Shown in pieces: positions 1 to 9,492 of a DNA stretch of 64,000 nt. The translations under genes and the position numbers were made by a program. The first letter of the stretch is position 1, and each line of letters starts with the position of its first letter. Below the pieces are notes generated by a model, which was given only the letters and a program-made list of their open reading frames with translations, was not told where the DNA came from and made no database searches. Source of the DNA: Phytohabitans flavus (GTDB taxonomy: Bacteria; Actinomycetota; Actinomycetes; Mycobacteriales; Micromonosporaceae); assembly GCF_011764545.1 (NCBI RefSeq), contig NZ_AP022870.1, positions 3,146,001-3,210,000 on the forward strand, read 5' to 3'.

Positions 1-1
1 T

Positions 2-526
2 CCAGGCAAGACTGTACGGGTGGATGCTGCCGACCTGCGCGCGCTCCAGGCGCCCTTGAAAGAGAAGTACCGCACGGACCCCGACACGGCGGTGACGCCG
101 CTGCACGCCAGCGGCGACTTCTCCGCCGACGGCATCACCGCCGTCGTTACGAGCTGGGCCGGTCCGGTGCGGGCCGGGCTGCACCCCGCGACCGGCGGTG
201 ACGGCTCGGACTCCTGCTCGGGCGACATGCTTCTCCAAGCGGTGCTCGCCTGCGCGGGCGTGACGATGCGCAGCGTCGCCACGGTGATGGACATCGAGAT
301 CCGGAGCGCCGCACTGCGCGCGGACGCGATGTTCGACGCCCGCGGCACGCTCGGCGTCTCCCGCGAAACACCGGTCGGCATCCAACAACTCGTCATCACC
401 GCCGAGCTCGACACCGACGCCGACGACACCACATTGGCCAAGCTCGGCCAGCTCACCGAGCGCTACTGCGTCGTGGGCCAGAGCCTGGCCGAGCCGCCGC
501 GGTTCGTCGTCCGCCGAGCCGCCTAG
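2..526 (+). CDS. OsmC/Ohr-family peroxiredoxin-like protein, 5' end cut by window edge
   Basis: OsmC-family proteins reduce organic hydroperoxides with two redox cysteines in the cytoplasm. Counting from the GTG at 20, Cys78 lies in LACAGVTM and Cys150 in TERYCVV, the expected spacing of about 70 residues, and the family segment HPATGGDGS is present. The frame stays open leftwards to base 2 and the residues before the GTG (KTVRVDAADLRALQAPLK) look like the normal family N-terminus, so the true start is probably outside the window. The stop is followed within 10 bases by a dispersed repeat. Family call is secure; substrate is unknown. Confidence 0.9.
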   Translation, partial: PGKTVRVDAADLRALQAPLKEKYRTDPDTAVTPLHASGDFSADGITAVVTSWAGPVRAGLHPATGGDGSDSCSGDMLLQAVLACAGVTMRSVATVMDIEIRSAALRADAMFDARGTLGVSRETPVGIQQLVITAELDTDADDTTLAKLGQLTERYCVVGQSLAEPPRFVVRRAA

Positions 527-532
527 CGAGCT

Positions 533-712
533 TTGGAGTCGGGGTGGCCTCGGCGGCCTGTCGCGGATAAAGGTCCAAACCCAAGGAAATTGAGCTACCG
601 CGACGTTCGTCGTGGTCCAGACCGTCGCTCCCGCGGCCTCACCCTCCGCCGTTGGGCAAGCTCACCCCCGGGTCGTGATAGGCCGACAGCGACCTTCGCT
701 GCCGGGTCCGCG
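533..712 (+). repeat. Dispersed intergenic repeat, copy 1 (long form)
   Basis: Starts just after the OsmC stop. It carries the conserved order of blocks also seen near 37.3, 45.8 and 53.6 kb: a GGAGTCGGGGT-like head, GTCGCGGATAAAG, TTGAGCTACCGCGACG, a near-palindrome GGTCCAGACC, CCGCGGCCTCACCCTCC, then TTGGGCAAGCTCACCCC and CTTCGCTGCCGGGTCCGCG. Short ORFs across it are translations of the repeat and are not treated as genes. Confidence 0.85.
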
Positions 713-733
713 GGGTCGAGCGCTAGGCGGCGG

Positions 734-991
734 TCAAAAGTTGAAGATGAAGCTGCGGAGAAATGCTCCCAGGCCGAGGTAGGCGTCTCGGCGGGTCTCT
801 CGGAGCACTTGTAGGCGGGTGCGCTCGCGGACGTCGGAGCGCACGCCGTCCGGCCGGCTGCGGACGAGCCTCTCCATGGCGGCGGCCCGCACGAGCGCCG
901 CGCCCACCGCGACGGCGGTCCCGCCGATCACCAAGTGGAGGCCCAGTCCGTCCGGGCGCACCAGCAGCACCACGACGCCGGTGGCGGCCAC
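734..991 (-). CDS. Small hypothetical membrane protein, start uncertain
   Basis: A GTG-started frame of 85 residues with one clear hydrophobic stretch (GVVVLLV through the next 25 residues) and a charged tail ending in FLRSFIFNF. The same frame is open upstream for another 50 codons, including a second hydrophobic segment (AWWWAAFSAPACHIAWLV) and a perfect 15-bp tandem duplication at 1066-1095 that reads LNKRE twice, but no ATG, GTG or TTG is available there. The gene may therefore have lost its start, or a missing base may hide it. It follows the GH42 gene on the same strand. No family was recognised. Confidence 0.4.
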   Translation of the reverse strand: MAATGVVVLLVRPDGLGLHLVIGGTAVAVGAALVRAAAMERLVRSRPDGVRSDVRERTRLQVLRETRRDAYLGLGAFLRSFIFNF

Positions 992-1156
992 GAGCCATGC
1001 GATGTGGCAGGCCGGCGCGCTGAACGCCGCCCACCACCACGCCCGGCGCAGGCGCAGCTCGTCCAGCTCACGCTTGTTCAGCTCACGCTTGTTCAGTGCA
1101 TTCCGGTCCGCAGCCCCATAGGCCCACGGTATGTAGCTACCGCAACACGCTGCGGC

Positions 1157-3183
1157 TCAGCGGCTGGTCAGCACCCGCACGTCCCACTCCCCCAGCTCGA
1201 GTTCGCCGCTGATCGGTTCACCGGTCAACAGATCGACGGCGTCGAAGGGGACCGGCACGGTCGCTGCGCTCGCGGACCAGTTGTGGAGGAACCACGCCCG
1301 GCGCCCGTCCGCCAGCCCGGCGCTGGTGACGTGCACGGGATCGGTGGCGGGAAAGCCGGAAACCGGCGCCGGCGTGGCCCAGCGGGCGACCGCCTCCGCG
1401 AGGGCCGGAGAAGGCACCGTCCCCACGTACGTGATCCGGCCGGCTCCACAGGCGACAGTCGTCACCGCCGGCCAGCGCCCGTAGTGCGGATGGTCGTAGA
1501 CGGCCAGCGGCGTCGCGCCGGCGCAGCGCAGCCCCTCGACCCAGGCCCTCCCGGCCGCGTCCGGCGGCAGCGCGAGCGGCGACCCCTCGGCGGCCCGCAC
1601 GGGCAGTGCGGCGACGTTCGCGTACTCGTCGTAGGTCAGCCCCGCCGCCTCCGCGAGCCGTCCGGGCGCTGCCACGGCCCGGATCCGGCCGTCGCTGTCC
1701 GCGTAGCCCGTCCGCGGGCCGAGTACGAGATGCCCACCCGCCACCGCGTAGTCACGGAGCTTGTCGAGCGTGGCGTCGTCGGCGACGTACAGGCCGGCGG
1801 CCACCACGACGGGGTAGGCGCTCAGGTCGCCGCCGTGCACGAACCGTGCCTGCGCGCCCGCCGCCCACCAGCCACGGTAGGAGGCGGACGTGATCCGCTC
1901 GTAGGCGGCGCGGTCCGGCCCACCGTCCACTCCGGACAATGGTGGCGCGAACTCGAAGGCCCATTTGGACGGTAGCGAGTGGACGAACGCCACGTCGGCG
2001 TCCGGCCGCAGCCCGTCGAGCGCGTCGCCGGCCGCGGCCAGGTCACGGCCGAGCGCGGCCACCTGCTCGTACACCCGGCCGGGCACGAGGCTGTGCGGCA
2101 GGATCCCGCCCCAGTAGGCCTCCGGGCCGTGGTGCAGCGTGTGCCAGTGCCAGTACTGCACCGAACGGGCACCGCGCGCGGCCAGCGCCCAGCCGACCTG
2201 GCGCCACTGCCCGTCGTACCCCGGCTGGTTGAGCCACGCCGGCCCGACGGACGTCGCGTTCGTCTCGGTCACGAGGTAGGGCGCCTGCCGGGTGGACCAG
2301 GCGCGGTCCGCGTTGTAGTACAGCGACCAGGTGCCCGACGGCGGCCAGTCGAGGCTCCCCTCGGTGCCGGCCGCGAGCCCGTCCTGCGCCGCGTAGTAGA
2401 TGTTGGCGGAGGCGATGTCCAGGCCGGCCGCGACCGCCTCGTCGTCCATTGCGGGACGGGCGTAGTCGATGCAGGTCGTGACGAACTGATCCGTGCGCGC
2501 GTACTCCCGCACGATCCCCGCCTGCCAGCCGATGAACTCGGCGGTCAGCCGGGCCTGGAAGCGCCGCCAGGCCAGGTCGTACTGCGGCACGAGGTTGCCG
2601 TCCGGCGGCCACAGCTCGTCCCACCGCGCGAGCCGATGGGACCAGTGGGTCAGCCCCCAGCGGTCGTTGAGCGTGTCCACGTCGCCGTACTCGGCGCGCA
2701 GCTCCTCGACGAAGCGGGCGAACACGTGTCCATTGTGGAGCAGGTACAGGCCCGGCTCGTTGTCCACCTGGTACCCGACGACCGCCGGATGCGATGCGTA
2801 CCGGGACACGACGCGGCGGATGACCCGCTCGGCGTGGAAGAGGTACGCGGGGTGGTTGAAGTCGACCTCCTGCCGGGCACCCCACGGCATCCGCCGGCCG
2901 GTGGCCGTCTCGGCGGCGATCTCCGGCACCTTGCGCTGGAGCCACGGCGGCACCGCGTACGTGGGGGTGCCGAGCACCACGCCGATCCCCGCGCGTGCGC
3001 GCCGTCGAGCACCGGGGCGAGCCAGTCCACATCAAACTCGCCGTCCCGTGGCTCCCATGTGGACCAGACCGACTCGCCGACCCGGATCACCGTGAAGCCG
3101 GCGTCGCGCATCAGGTCCAGGTCGGTGTCGAGCCGTTCGACCGGCATGTACTCGGTGTAGAACGCGGCTCCGAAATCGACCAT
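1157..3183 (-). CDS. GH42-type beta-galactosidase, frame-shifted near 2990
   Basis: GH42 enzymes hydrolyse beta-galactosides by a retaining mechanism. The first 64 residues (AFYTEYMP, then GESVWSTWEP) sit in one frame and the remaining 607 in another; adding one G to the gggg run near 2990 joins them into about 675 residues, normal for GH42. The acid/base Glu is in VDNEPG (about residue 140) and the likely nucleophile is in LVTETNATS (about residue 305); a glutamine-amidotransferase-like trimerisation domain follows. No signal peptide, so it should act inside the cell. It is the last gene of the leftward operon after the ABC permeases. It could act on another beta-linked sugar. Confidence 0.85.
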
Positions 3184-3189
3184 CGGTGG

Positions 3190-4028
3190 CTATCCCTTCA
3201 GCGCGCCGGAGAGCAGAGCGTCCTCCATGCGGCGGCGCAGCAGCAGGTACGCGGCGTACACCGGCAGCAGGGTGATGACCGTGCCGGCGGTGAGCAGCCC
3301 GTACTGGGCGGAGACGTTGGTGACGAGCGTGGGCAGCGCCACCTGCGCGGTGCGGATGTCCGCGGACGGTCCGGCGACGACAAGCGCGATGAGGTACTCG
3401 TTCCAGATGTTGATGAAGTTGAGCAGCAGCACGGTGGAGACCGCGGGCATGGCGAGCGGCAGGTAGATGCGGGCCAGCGCCTGCAACGGGCCGGCGCCGT
3501 CCAGCCGCGCGCTGTCGTCCAGCTCCCGCGGGATCGCCCGCATGTACTGGGTCAGCAGCACGACCGCGAGGGGGATCGACGTGCCGACGTAGTACAGGAC
3601 GAGGAAGGTACGGGTCTGGTAGAGGCCGAGCGAGATGGCCAGCAGCACGGTCGGTACGAGCGCGGCGAAGCCGGGGATGAGGAAGCCGAGCGCCATCGAC
3701 CGCTCGATCAGCCGGCCGATCCAGCCCTCGTCACGGGACAGCGCGTACGCGGCCGGTACGACGACGGCGACCATCAGGATCTCGGCCGCGCCGGTGACGA
3801 TCGCGGAGTTGAGCAGCGCGGGCCGAGCGAGACGAACTCCCAGGCGTCCCGGTAGTTCTGCCAGAGCCACTTGCTGGGCAGGCCGAAGGCGCTGGAGAAG
3901 ATCTCGGTGTTGTCCTTCAGCGACGACACGAGCAGGTAGTAGAGGGGCAGTGCGAGCAGGGCCGCGTAGAGCCACACGAGGACGTGGCTGACGAGCATGC
4001 CCGGACCGGTCTTGCGGCGTACGCTCAT
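3190..4028 (-). CDS. CUT1 sugar ABC transporter permease (MalG-like), frame-shifted near 3825
   Basis: Inner-membrane permease of a CUT1 oligosaccharide importer. The first 65 residues include one membrane helix (VSHVLVWLYAALLALPLYYL) and the MalG-type periplasmic loop; the rest, with about five helices and the EAA loop IPRELDDSARLDGAGPLQ, is in another frame. One extra C in the ccc run near 3825 restores LGPALLNS and a protein of about 280 residues. Its ATG overlaps the stop of the partner permease (ATGA), so the two are translationally coupled. The GH42 gene begins 6 bases downstream. Confidence 0.85.
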
Positions 4029-4969
4029 GTCCTGCTCCGAAGGCCGAGGCGGATGAGGACGGTACCGGCCAGGCCGAGGACGAAGAGGATGACCCCGACC
4101 GCCTGGCTGTACCCGATGTCGGACTGCTGGAACGCCTTGCTCCACACCAGGAACGACAGTGTGAACGAGCTGGTGCCCGGGCCGCCCCGGGTCAGCAGCA
4201 GCACGGTGGTGGCGGAGAGGAAGAGCGTCCACAGGTATTGCAGCATCGCGACCACGCCGACGAAGCCGCGCACCATGCCGAAGGCGACGTACCACATGGT
4301 GCGCCAGTTGCCGCAGCCGTCCAGTTTGGACGCGTCGATGACCTCGGTGGGCAGGGCGGTCAGCTGGGCGCTGAAAAGGACGGCGAGGAAGCCGACCCCG
4401 GCCCACAGGTCGGTCGCCATGATGACCGGCAGCACCGTGTCCGGGTTGGCCAGCCAGTTGTTGCGCAGCCCGTCCAGGCCGAGGCCGCCAAGACCCTGGT
4501 TGACGAGTCCGTCCGGGGCGAGGATGGCGTAGAAGATCATCGCCTTGGTGGCCACCGACAGCAGCGCCGAGGTGAAGAAGAGGATGCGCAGCAGGCCGGC
4601 CAGCGGCGGGCGGAGGAAGAGGTAGTAGCCGAGCATGAAGCCGAGTACCACCATGACCGGGACGACGATGCCGACCTGGATCGCGGTGTTCTTCGCCGAC
4701 GTCCAGAAGACGTCGTCGGTAAGGACGGTGCTGAAGTTGTCCAGCCCGACGAGGTGTCGCGGCGCGATGAGCGTGGAGGCGTCGGTCAGGCTGAAGAAGA
4801 AGACGCTGACCAGCGGCCCGACCAGGAACACCAGGTACCAGACGAAGGCCGGCACGGCGAGCAGCACGGCCGCGCGCCGCACGACCGCCGCCCGCCGGCG
4901 CGGCGGTGCCGGCGGGAGGGGACCGGTCGCCCGACCCTCCCGCCGCACCAGTTGCCCCATGGCGGTCAC
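4025..4969 (-). CDS. CUT1 sugar ABC transporter permease (MalF-like)
   Basis: A 314-residue integral membrane protein with six predicted helices; the first (AAVLLAVPAFVWYLVFLVGP) follows a basic N-terminus. The EAA cytoplasmic loop that docks on the ATPase is seen as LPTEVIDASKLDGCGNW. It pairs with the adjacent MalG-like permease and the binding protein 3 bases upstream. No ATPase gene is in the cluster, so a shared MsiK-type ATPase encoded elsewhere probably powers it, as is common in actinomycetes (inference). Confidence 0.92.
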   Translation of the reverse strand: MTAMGQLVRREGRATGPLPPAPPRRRAAVVRRAAVLLAVPAFVWYLVFLVGPLVSVFFFSLTDASTLIAPRHLVGLDNFSTVLTDDVFWTSAKNTAIQVGIVVPVMVVLGFMLGYYLFLRPPLAGLLRILFFTSALLSVATKAMIFYAILAPDGLVNQGLGGLGLDGLRNNWLANPDTVLPVIMATDLWAGVGFLAVLFSAQLTALPTEVIDASKLDGCGNWRTMWYVAFGMVRGFVGVVAMLQYLWTLFLSATTVLLLTRGGPGTSSFTLSFLVWSKAFQQSDIGYSQAVGVILFVLGLAGTVLIRLGLRSRT

Positions 4970-4972
4970 CGG

Positions 4973-6247
4973 CTAGCCCTTGTACGTCTTGTCGAACGTG
5001 CCGCAGATGTCGGTCGCCGACTTTCCGGCGGTGAACGCCACCGCCGCGTCCCGGATCACACTCTGGCTCAGGCTGCCCGGGACATACCGGTCGGGCAGGA
5101 CGGCGTAGTCGACCGCGGTCGGCAGCTCGCCCTGCGCGGCCTTCAGCAGCGGCTGGTCGTCCGGGAGGGTGGACGCGTCCGCCTTCAACGCCATGATCAT
5201 CGAGGCGTCCTTGACGAAGGTGGCGACGGTCTCCGGCCGGTACATGTACTCGACGAACTTGCGCACCGCGTCGAGCTTCTTCGCGCCGTTCTGGCTGACC
5301 CAGAAGCCGTTGGAGGTGCCCTCGTACGCGGTGGGCTTGGCGAAGGTGGCGCCGGACGGCAGCGGCATGCCGCCGAGCGCGATGTCGCCAACCATCTCCT
5401 TGGGCACCTGGGCGAACTCCCACGTGCCGGCCGGCATCATCGCCGCCTTCTTGCCGAAGAAGTCGGCCACCATGCTCTGCGCCGTGAAGCCCTCGGCGTT
5501 GTCGCCGAACACCTTGGCGTCGCGCAGCGAGGTGAACAGCTCGATGCCCTTCATCAGCGACGGGTTGCCGCACCAGCCGCCCTTGGCGAACGCCTCTTTG
5601 GCCGCGTCGGCGCTGAGGTACGACTGGATGATCTGGAAGAAGAGCTTCTGCCCGGTCCAGTCGTTGCCGCCGACGGCCATCGGCTGGATGCCGGCCGCCC
5701 GGAGCTTCGTCGCGGCGTCGAGCAGCTGGTCCACAGTGGCCGGTGGATCGGTGATGCCCGCCTTGGCCAGCAGCGTCTTGTTGTACCAGATCGGCCACTG
5801 GTAGCCCTCGAACGGGAAGCCCTGCATCTTGCCGTCCGCGCGGGTCCACTCGTCGATGGCGCCCGCGGTGAGGCGGTCGCGCAGGCCCCACTCGTCCACG
5901 TAGGACTCGACCGGCACGACGACGCTGTTGTCGATCCAGGTGAGCGGCTTGTCGACCGGGTTGATGTGTACGATATCCGCCTGCTTCCCGGCCGCGACCG
6001 AGGTCTCGAAGACGGTCGGCAGGTCTTCACCGGCGGTGTCGACCTGGACCTGGATGCCGGTCTCCGTGGTGAAGCCCTCAATGACCGACCGCAGCACCTG
6101 GCCGCCTGCGGAGCTGGCCGCGGCCGGGGTGAGCAGGGTGAGCGAGGTGGAGTCGCCGCTCTCGTCGTCGCCCGAGCAGGCGGCGGCGGAGGTGACCAGC
6201 AACAACGGTATGAGCAGGGCGGCGATGCGCCGCGACGCGAGCTTCAT
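4973..6247 (-). CDS. Sugar-binding lipoprotein of CUT1 ABC transporter
   Basis: Extracellular substrate-binding protein (SBP_bac_1 type, 424 residues). The N-terminus is a lipoprotein signal peptide: MKLASRR, a hydrophobic core, then the lipobox TSAAAC with the acceptor Cys near residue 24, followed by an acidic linker. The body has the usual two-lobe features such as GFPFEGYQWPIWYNK and the late FVEYMYRPE segment. It is the first transporter gene after the FAD oxidoreductase and is followed at once by the permeases. The ligand is unknown; neighbouring glycosidases suggest an oligosaccharide. Confidence 0.92.
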   Translation of the reverse strand: MKLASRRIAALLIPLLLVTSAAACSGDDESGDSTSLTLLTPAAASSAGGQVLRSVIEGFTTETGIQVQVDTAGEDLPTVFETSVAAGKQADIVHINPVDKPLTWIDNSVVVPVESYVDEWGLRDRLTAGAIDEWTRADGKMQGFPFEGYQWPIWYNKTLLAKAGITDPPATVDQLLDAATKLRAAGIQPMAVGGNDWTGQKLFFQIIQSYLSADAAKEAFAKGGWCGNPSLMKGIELFTSLRDAKVFGDNAEGFTAQSMVADFFGKKAAMMPAGTWEFAQVPKEMVGDIALGGMPLPSGATFAKPTAYEGTSNGFWVSQNGAKKLDAVRKFVEYMYRPETVATFVKDASMIMALKADASTLPDDQPLLKAAQGELPTAVDYAVLPDRYVPGSLSQSVIRDAAVAFTAGKSATDICGTFDKTYKG

Positions 6248-6249
6248 TG

Positions 6250-7593
6250 TCAACTCCGATGTCCTTCGTGGATGGTCGCGTCGCCGTGGCGGACGATCGC
6301 GCCCTGTTCGCGTAGCTGGTCGCGCAGGCGGGCAACGTCGACCTTGCGGACGTCGCCGTGCGCCACCGCGGACGCCGCGGCCAGCCCGGCCGCGTGCCCC
6401 ATCGCCATGCACTGCGCCATGGAGCGCACCGACGCCTGCGCGTCGTGGGTCGCCGAGAAGCAGCGGCCGGCCACCAGGACGTTGGTGGCGTCCCTCGGCA
6501 GGAGCGTGCGGTACGGGATGCCGACGGTGCCGCCGCCCGGGATGTACTCCCACGCGGTGTCGGTGCCCTCCCGGTGGTCCTCGATGGGCGCACCGCACAG
6601 CCCGATCTGGTCCTCGAACTCCACCGCCCCGAGCACGTCCTCCCGGTCCAGCCGGTAGTCGCCGTACACGCGGCGGGTCTCCCGCACGCCGATCTGGCTG
6701 CTGAACGAGGCCAGGCTCGCCGACTCGTAGCCGGGCACCCGGTCGCGCAGGAAACGCACATACTCCAGGGCCTGCTCGCGTCCCTCGATCTCGCGGGCGC
6801 TGAGCAGGAGCGGGTCGGTCGCGTTGACCACTGTGGACCCGCGGGTCTCGTACGACGGCAACCGCGTCATGATCGTCGCGGTCATGCCGTCCACCGGCGT
6901 GATGTGGTCGCTGCCCTCCAGCCTCGGCAGCCGGTACTCACCGGAGGCCGCGGCCTCCCGCATCAATCGCTTGATCTCGGCCCGGGGCGTCGCGATCCGG
7001 CGCGCCAGGTCGACGTTGACCATCTTGAACGTGGTGGTGAGGGTCTGCGCCGGTGCCTCGGCACCGGCGAGCTCGTATCCGATGCCGGCGTGGTGACAGA
7101 GGTCCGCGTCGCCGGAGGCGTCGACGAAGACCTTCGCGCGCACCTCGTACGCCCCCTGCTTGGTGGCGACCGTGGCCGCGCGCACCTCGCCGCCGCCGGC
7201 CCGCGCGGCGAAGAGCTTGGCGTGCAGGAGGGCCCGCACGCCGGCCGCCGAGGCCAGCCGCTCCCAGACCACCTTCAGGTGGTCCGGGTGGTACGTGATG
7301 CCGGTGCCGGCGCCGAACGTGTTGGGCCGGGAGACCACCGGCCCGAGCGCGCGGAGCCCGGCCAGCACGTCGTCGCCGATGCCACCGACCACTTTGCGCG
7401 TCGGCGAACCGGGCGTGAAGAACCCGTAGAACGTGTCCAGGACGGCCGTGCTGGTGCCGCCGAGGAAGCCGTTGTTCTCCACCAGGAGGACGTCGGCCCC
7501 GGCCCGGCCCGCGGCGATCGCGGCCGACGCGCCGGCCGAACCGGCGCCGACGACGACGACATCCGCCGTGATCACGTGGGTCGAACCCGACAT
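6250..7593 (-). CDS. FAD-dependent oxidoreductase (FAD_oxidored family)
   Basis: A 447-residue flavoprotein starting with a dinucleotide-binding fold: VVVVGAGSAGASAAIAAGRAG, then an acidic strand end LLVE. FVDASGDADLCHHAG and a C-terminal VAGRCFSATHDAQ segment match the FAD_oxidored (pfam12831) group, which often sits in sugar or uronate clusters with unknown substrate. The frame extends upstream, but the ATG at 7593 is chosen because GAGSAG is then at the usual distance from the N-terminus. It heads the leftward operon and is divergent from the GntR regulator, which probably controls both. Confidence 0.88.
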   Translation of the reverse strand: MSGSTHVITADVVVVGAGSAGASAAIAAGRAGADVLLVENNGFLGGTSTAVLDTFYGFFTPGSPTRKVVGGIGDDVLAGLRALGPVVSRPNTFGAGTGITYHPDHLKVVWERLASAAGVRALLHAKLFAARAGGGEVRAATVATKQGAYEVRAKVFVDASGDADLCHHAGIGYELAGAEAPAQTLTTTFKMVNVDLARRIATPRAEIKRLMREAAASGEYRLPRLEGSDHITPVDGMTATIMTRLPSYETRGSTVVNATDPLLLSAREIEGREQALEYVRFLRDRVPGYESASLASFSSQIGVRETRRVYGDYRLDREDVLGAVEFEDQIGLCGAPIEDHREGTDTAWEYIPGGGTVGIPYRTLLPRDATNVLVAGRCFSATHDAQASVRSMAQCMAMGHAAGLAAASAVAHGDVRKVDVARLRDQLREQGAIVRHGDATIHEGHRS

Positions 7594-7798
7594 CGACGCT
7601 CCCCAACGATTGGTATGGCGATTGGCATGATTGGTCTCGCCCGGAACCATACGACAGCCCACACCCTTGGTCAACAACTTGTTTCCAGTCTGTTGCGCAG
7701 CCACATAATCGCTGCTCTTGACGGGCGGAGCCACGGCGGCGTAGCGTCCTGCACCGACACGCGATAAGTCGAATTGGTCTGCCATCTGAGGGGTGCGG
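7594..7798. promoter_or_regulatory. Divergent promoter region with three ATTGG-type direct repeats
   Basis: The 205-bp gap between the two divergent transcription units is visibly less GC-rich than the genes. Three related 10-mers, GATTGGTATG (7608-7617), GATTGGCATG (7620-7629) and GATTGGTCTC (7629-7638), lie just upstream of the oxidoreductase start. They are candidate binding sites for the adjacent UTRA-type GntR protein. GAGGGG at 7788-7793 is the ribosome site for the GTG at 7799. Confidence 0.5.
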
Positions 7799-8527
7799 GT
7801 GCTTACGCGCTTGGCTCAGCAGCTCGCCGCGACGCTGGAGGCACAGATTCTGGACGGCCGGTGGCGGGTGGGTGAGCGGCTCCCGGCAGAGCGCGACCTG
7901 GCCCGCCAGCACGAGGTCAGCCGCTCCACGATGCGCGAGGCACTCGACGAGCTGGAGCGCACCGGGCTGATCCTGCGCCACCAGGGGCGCGGCACGTTCG
8001 TCGCGCCGCGCCGGCTGGAGCAGTCACTGCTCGGGCACTTCTCCATCGTCGAGTCGCTACGCGCGTCCGGCCGCGCGGTCTCCACCCGGGTGCTCGCCGA
8101 GCGAGCCGGTCCGCCGTCCCCGTCCATCGCCCGCGAGCTGGGCTGTGCGGACGGCGACGCGGTGCTGGAGATCGAGCGGCTCCGCCTCGCCGATCGCGTG
8201 CCGTTCATGCTCGAGCGCACCTGGCTGCCGCTCGCCCAGGCGCCCGGTCTGGACACTGTGGACCTCTCGGATCGCAGCCTCTACGAGGTGCTCCGCACGG
8301 AGTACGGGATCGTGCTGGAGCGCGCGGTGGAGTCGTTCGAGCCGGTGCTCCTCACCGCCGAGGAGGCCAAGCTGCTCGACTACCCGCCCGGGTCGCCGTC
8401 CCTGCTGCTGCTGCGCACCACGTACGACGCGCGCGGCGTCGCGATCGAGTGCGCCCGCGCGCTGCTCCGCGCCGACCTGGTGCGGCCGCTGGTGGAGCGC
8501 AAGGTGCACGAGCCGGTGCGGTACTAG
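7799..8527 (+). CDS. GntR-family regulator, HutC/UTRA subfamily
   Basis: A 242-residue regulator with an N-terminal winged helix (RLPAERDLARQHEVSRSTMR, then EALDELERTGLILRHQGRGTF) and a C-terminal UTRA ligand domain (from about residue 80, ending near ARALLRADLVRPL). UTRA members sense phosphosugars or other small metabolites and usually repress. I prefer the GTG at 7799 over 7793 because GAGGGG then has 5 bases of spacing. It leads the rightward operon; the next gene begins 2 bases after its stop. Likely regulator of the divergent sugar cluster. Confidence 0.88.
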   Translation: MLTRLAQQLAATLEAQILDGRWRVGERLPAERDLARQHEVSRSTMREALDELERTGLILRHQGRGTFVAPRRLEQSLLGHFSIVESLRASGRAVSTRVLAERAGPPSPSIARELGCADGDAVLEIERLRLADRVPFMLERTWLPLAQAPGLDTVDLSDRSLYEVLRTEYGIVLERAVESFEPVLLTAEEAKLLDYPPGSPSLLLLRTTYDARGVAIECARALLRADLVRPLVERKVHEPVRY

Positions 8528-8529
8528 CG

Positions 8530-9492
8530 ATGCCCGCGATCGTCACCGTGCTGGGCGAAATCGACCCGGCCACGCTCGGCCCGACCGACTGCCACGAGCA
8601 CCTGCTGATCCGCGGCGGCCTGCCGATCGTGCTGGAGCCCGACTTCAGGCTCGACTCGGTCGACGCGGCCGTGGCCGAGGTGGGCGACTTCCAGGCCGCC
8701 GGTGGCGCCGCGCTTGTCGACTGCATGCCGCTCGGCGTGGGCCGCGACGCGCGCGGGCTCGTCGAGGTCGCCGAGCGCACCGGCGCCACCGTCGTCGCCA
8801 CGACCGGCTTCCACCGCGACCTCTACTACGCCGCCGACCACTGGGTGCGGACGTACGACGCGGAGCGGATCGCCGACCTCATGGTGGCCGAGCACACCGA
8901 GGGGATGGAGGTCTCCGGCTACGGCGGTCCGTTCGTCGAGCGGATCGCCGCCCGCCCGGGTGCCATCAAGCTTGCGTTCAGCGGGCCGGAGCCGACGCCG
9001 ACCGAGCGCAAGCTGGCCGCCGCCGTCGGCATGGCGCAGCGCCGCACCGGCCTTCCGGTGGTCACCCACACCGACGACGAGCGCTCCGCCGCGCTCCAGC
9101 TGTCCATCCTGGACGGGTACGGTGTGCCGCCCTCGTCCGTCGTGTTCGGACACATGGACCGGCACACCGGCGTGGCCGGGCTTGCCGAGGTCTGCCGGAC
9201 CGGCGCCACCGTCTGCCTGGACTGGCTCGGCCGGCACGACCGCCGCCCGGACTCGTACGTCGCCGACCTGGCCGCCGGCCTCGCCGCCGAGGGCTGCCTG
9301 GACGGGGTCGTGCTGGGGCAGGACCTGGCCCGTCGCGGCTACTGGCGGGCGTATGGCGGCGGCCCTGGCCTGGCCAACCTCGTCGCCACCTTCCCCGCCC
9401 TGCTCCGGAAGGCCGGGCTGACCGACGACCACATCAGACAGTTGCTCGTGGACAACCCACGCCGCGTACTCACCAGGTTGGAGCCTTCGTGA
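8530..9492 (+). CDS. Phosphotriesterase-family metal-dependent hydrolase
   Basis: A 320-residue amidohydrolase-superfamily protein of the phosphotriesterase/lactonase type. Metal ligands are visible in order: HEH in TDCHEHLL (residues about 19-21), a carbamylated Lys candidate in GAIKLAFS, His residues in VTHTDD and FGHMDR, and the final Asp in VLGQDLAR. Such enzymes open sugar lactones or hydrolyse phosphoesters. The track start upstream is rejected; the ATG at 8530 gives the normal N-terminus. Its stop overlaps the GTG of the SIS gene, so expression is coupled. Confidence 0.88.
   Translation: MPAIVTVLGEIDPATLGPTDCHEHLLIRGGLPIVLEPDFRLDSVDAAVAEVGDFQAAGGAALVDCMPLGVGRDARGLVEVAERTGATVVATTGFHRDLYYAADHWVRTYDAERIADLMVAEHTEGMEVSGYGGPFVERIAARPGAIKLAFSGPEPTPTERKLAAAVGMAQRRTGLPVVTHTDDERSAALQLSILDGYGVPPSSVVFGHMDRHTGVAGLAEVCRTGATVCLDWLGRHDRRPDSYVADLAAGLAAEGCLDGVVLGQDLARRGYWRAYGGGPGLANLVATFPALLRKAGLTDDHIRQLLVDNPRRVLTRLEPS

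Noticed and set aside
533..814. ORFs across the dispersed repeats giving SYRDVRRGPD...GLTLR peptides
   Set aside because: The peptide recurs only because the DNA repeat recurs, in different contexts and with different ends; composition is not protein-like.
4238..6658. 806-residue plus-strand ORF
   Set aside because: Shadow of the permease, binding-protein and oxidoreductase genes; Arg/Gly/Val-rich composition with no domain.
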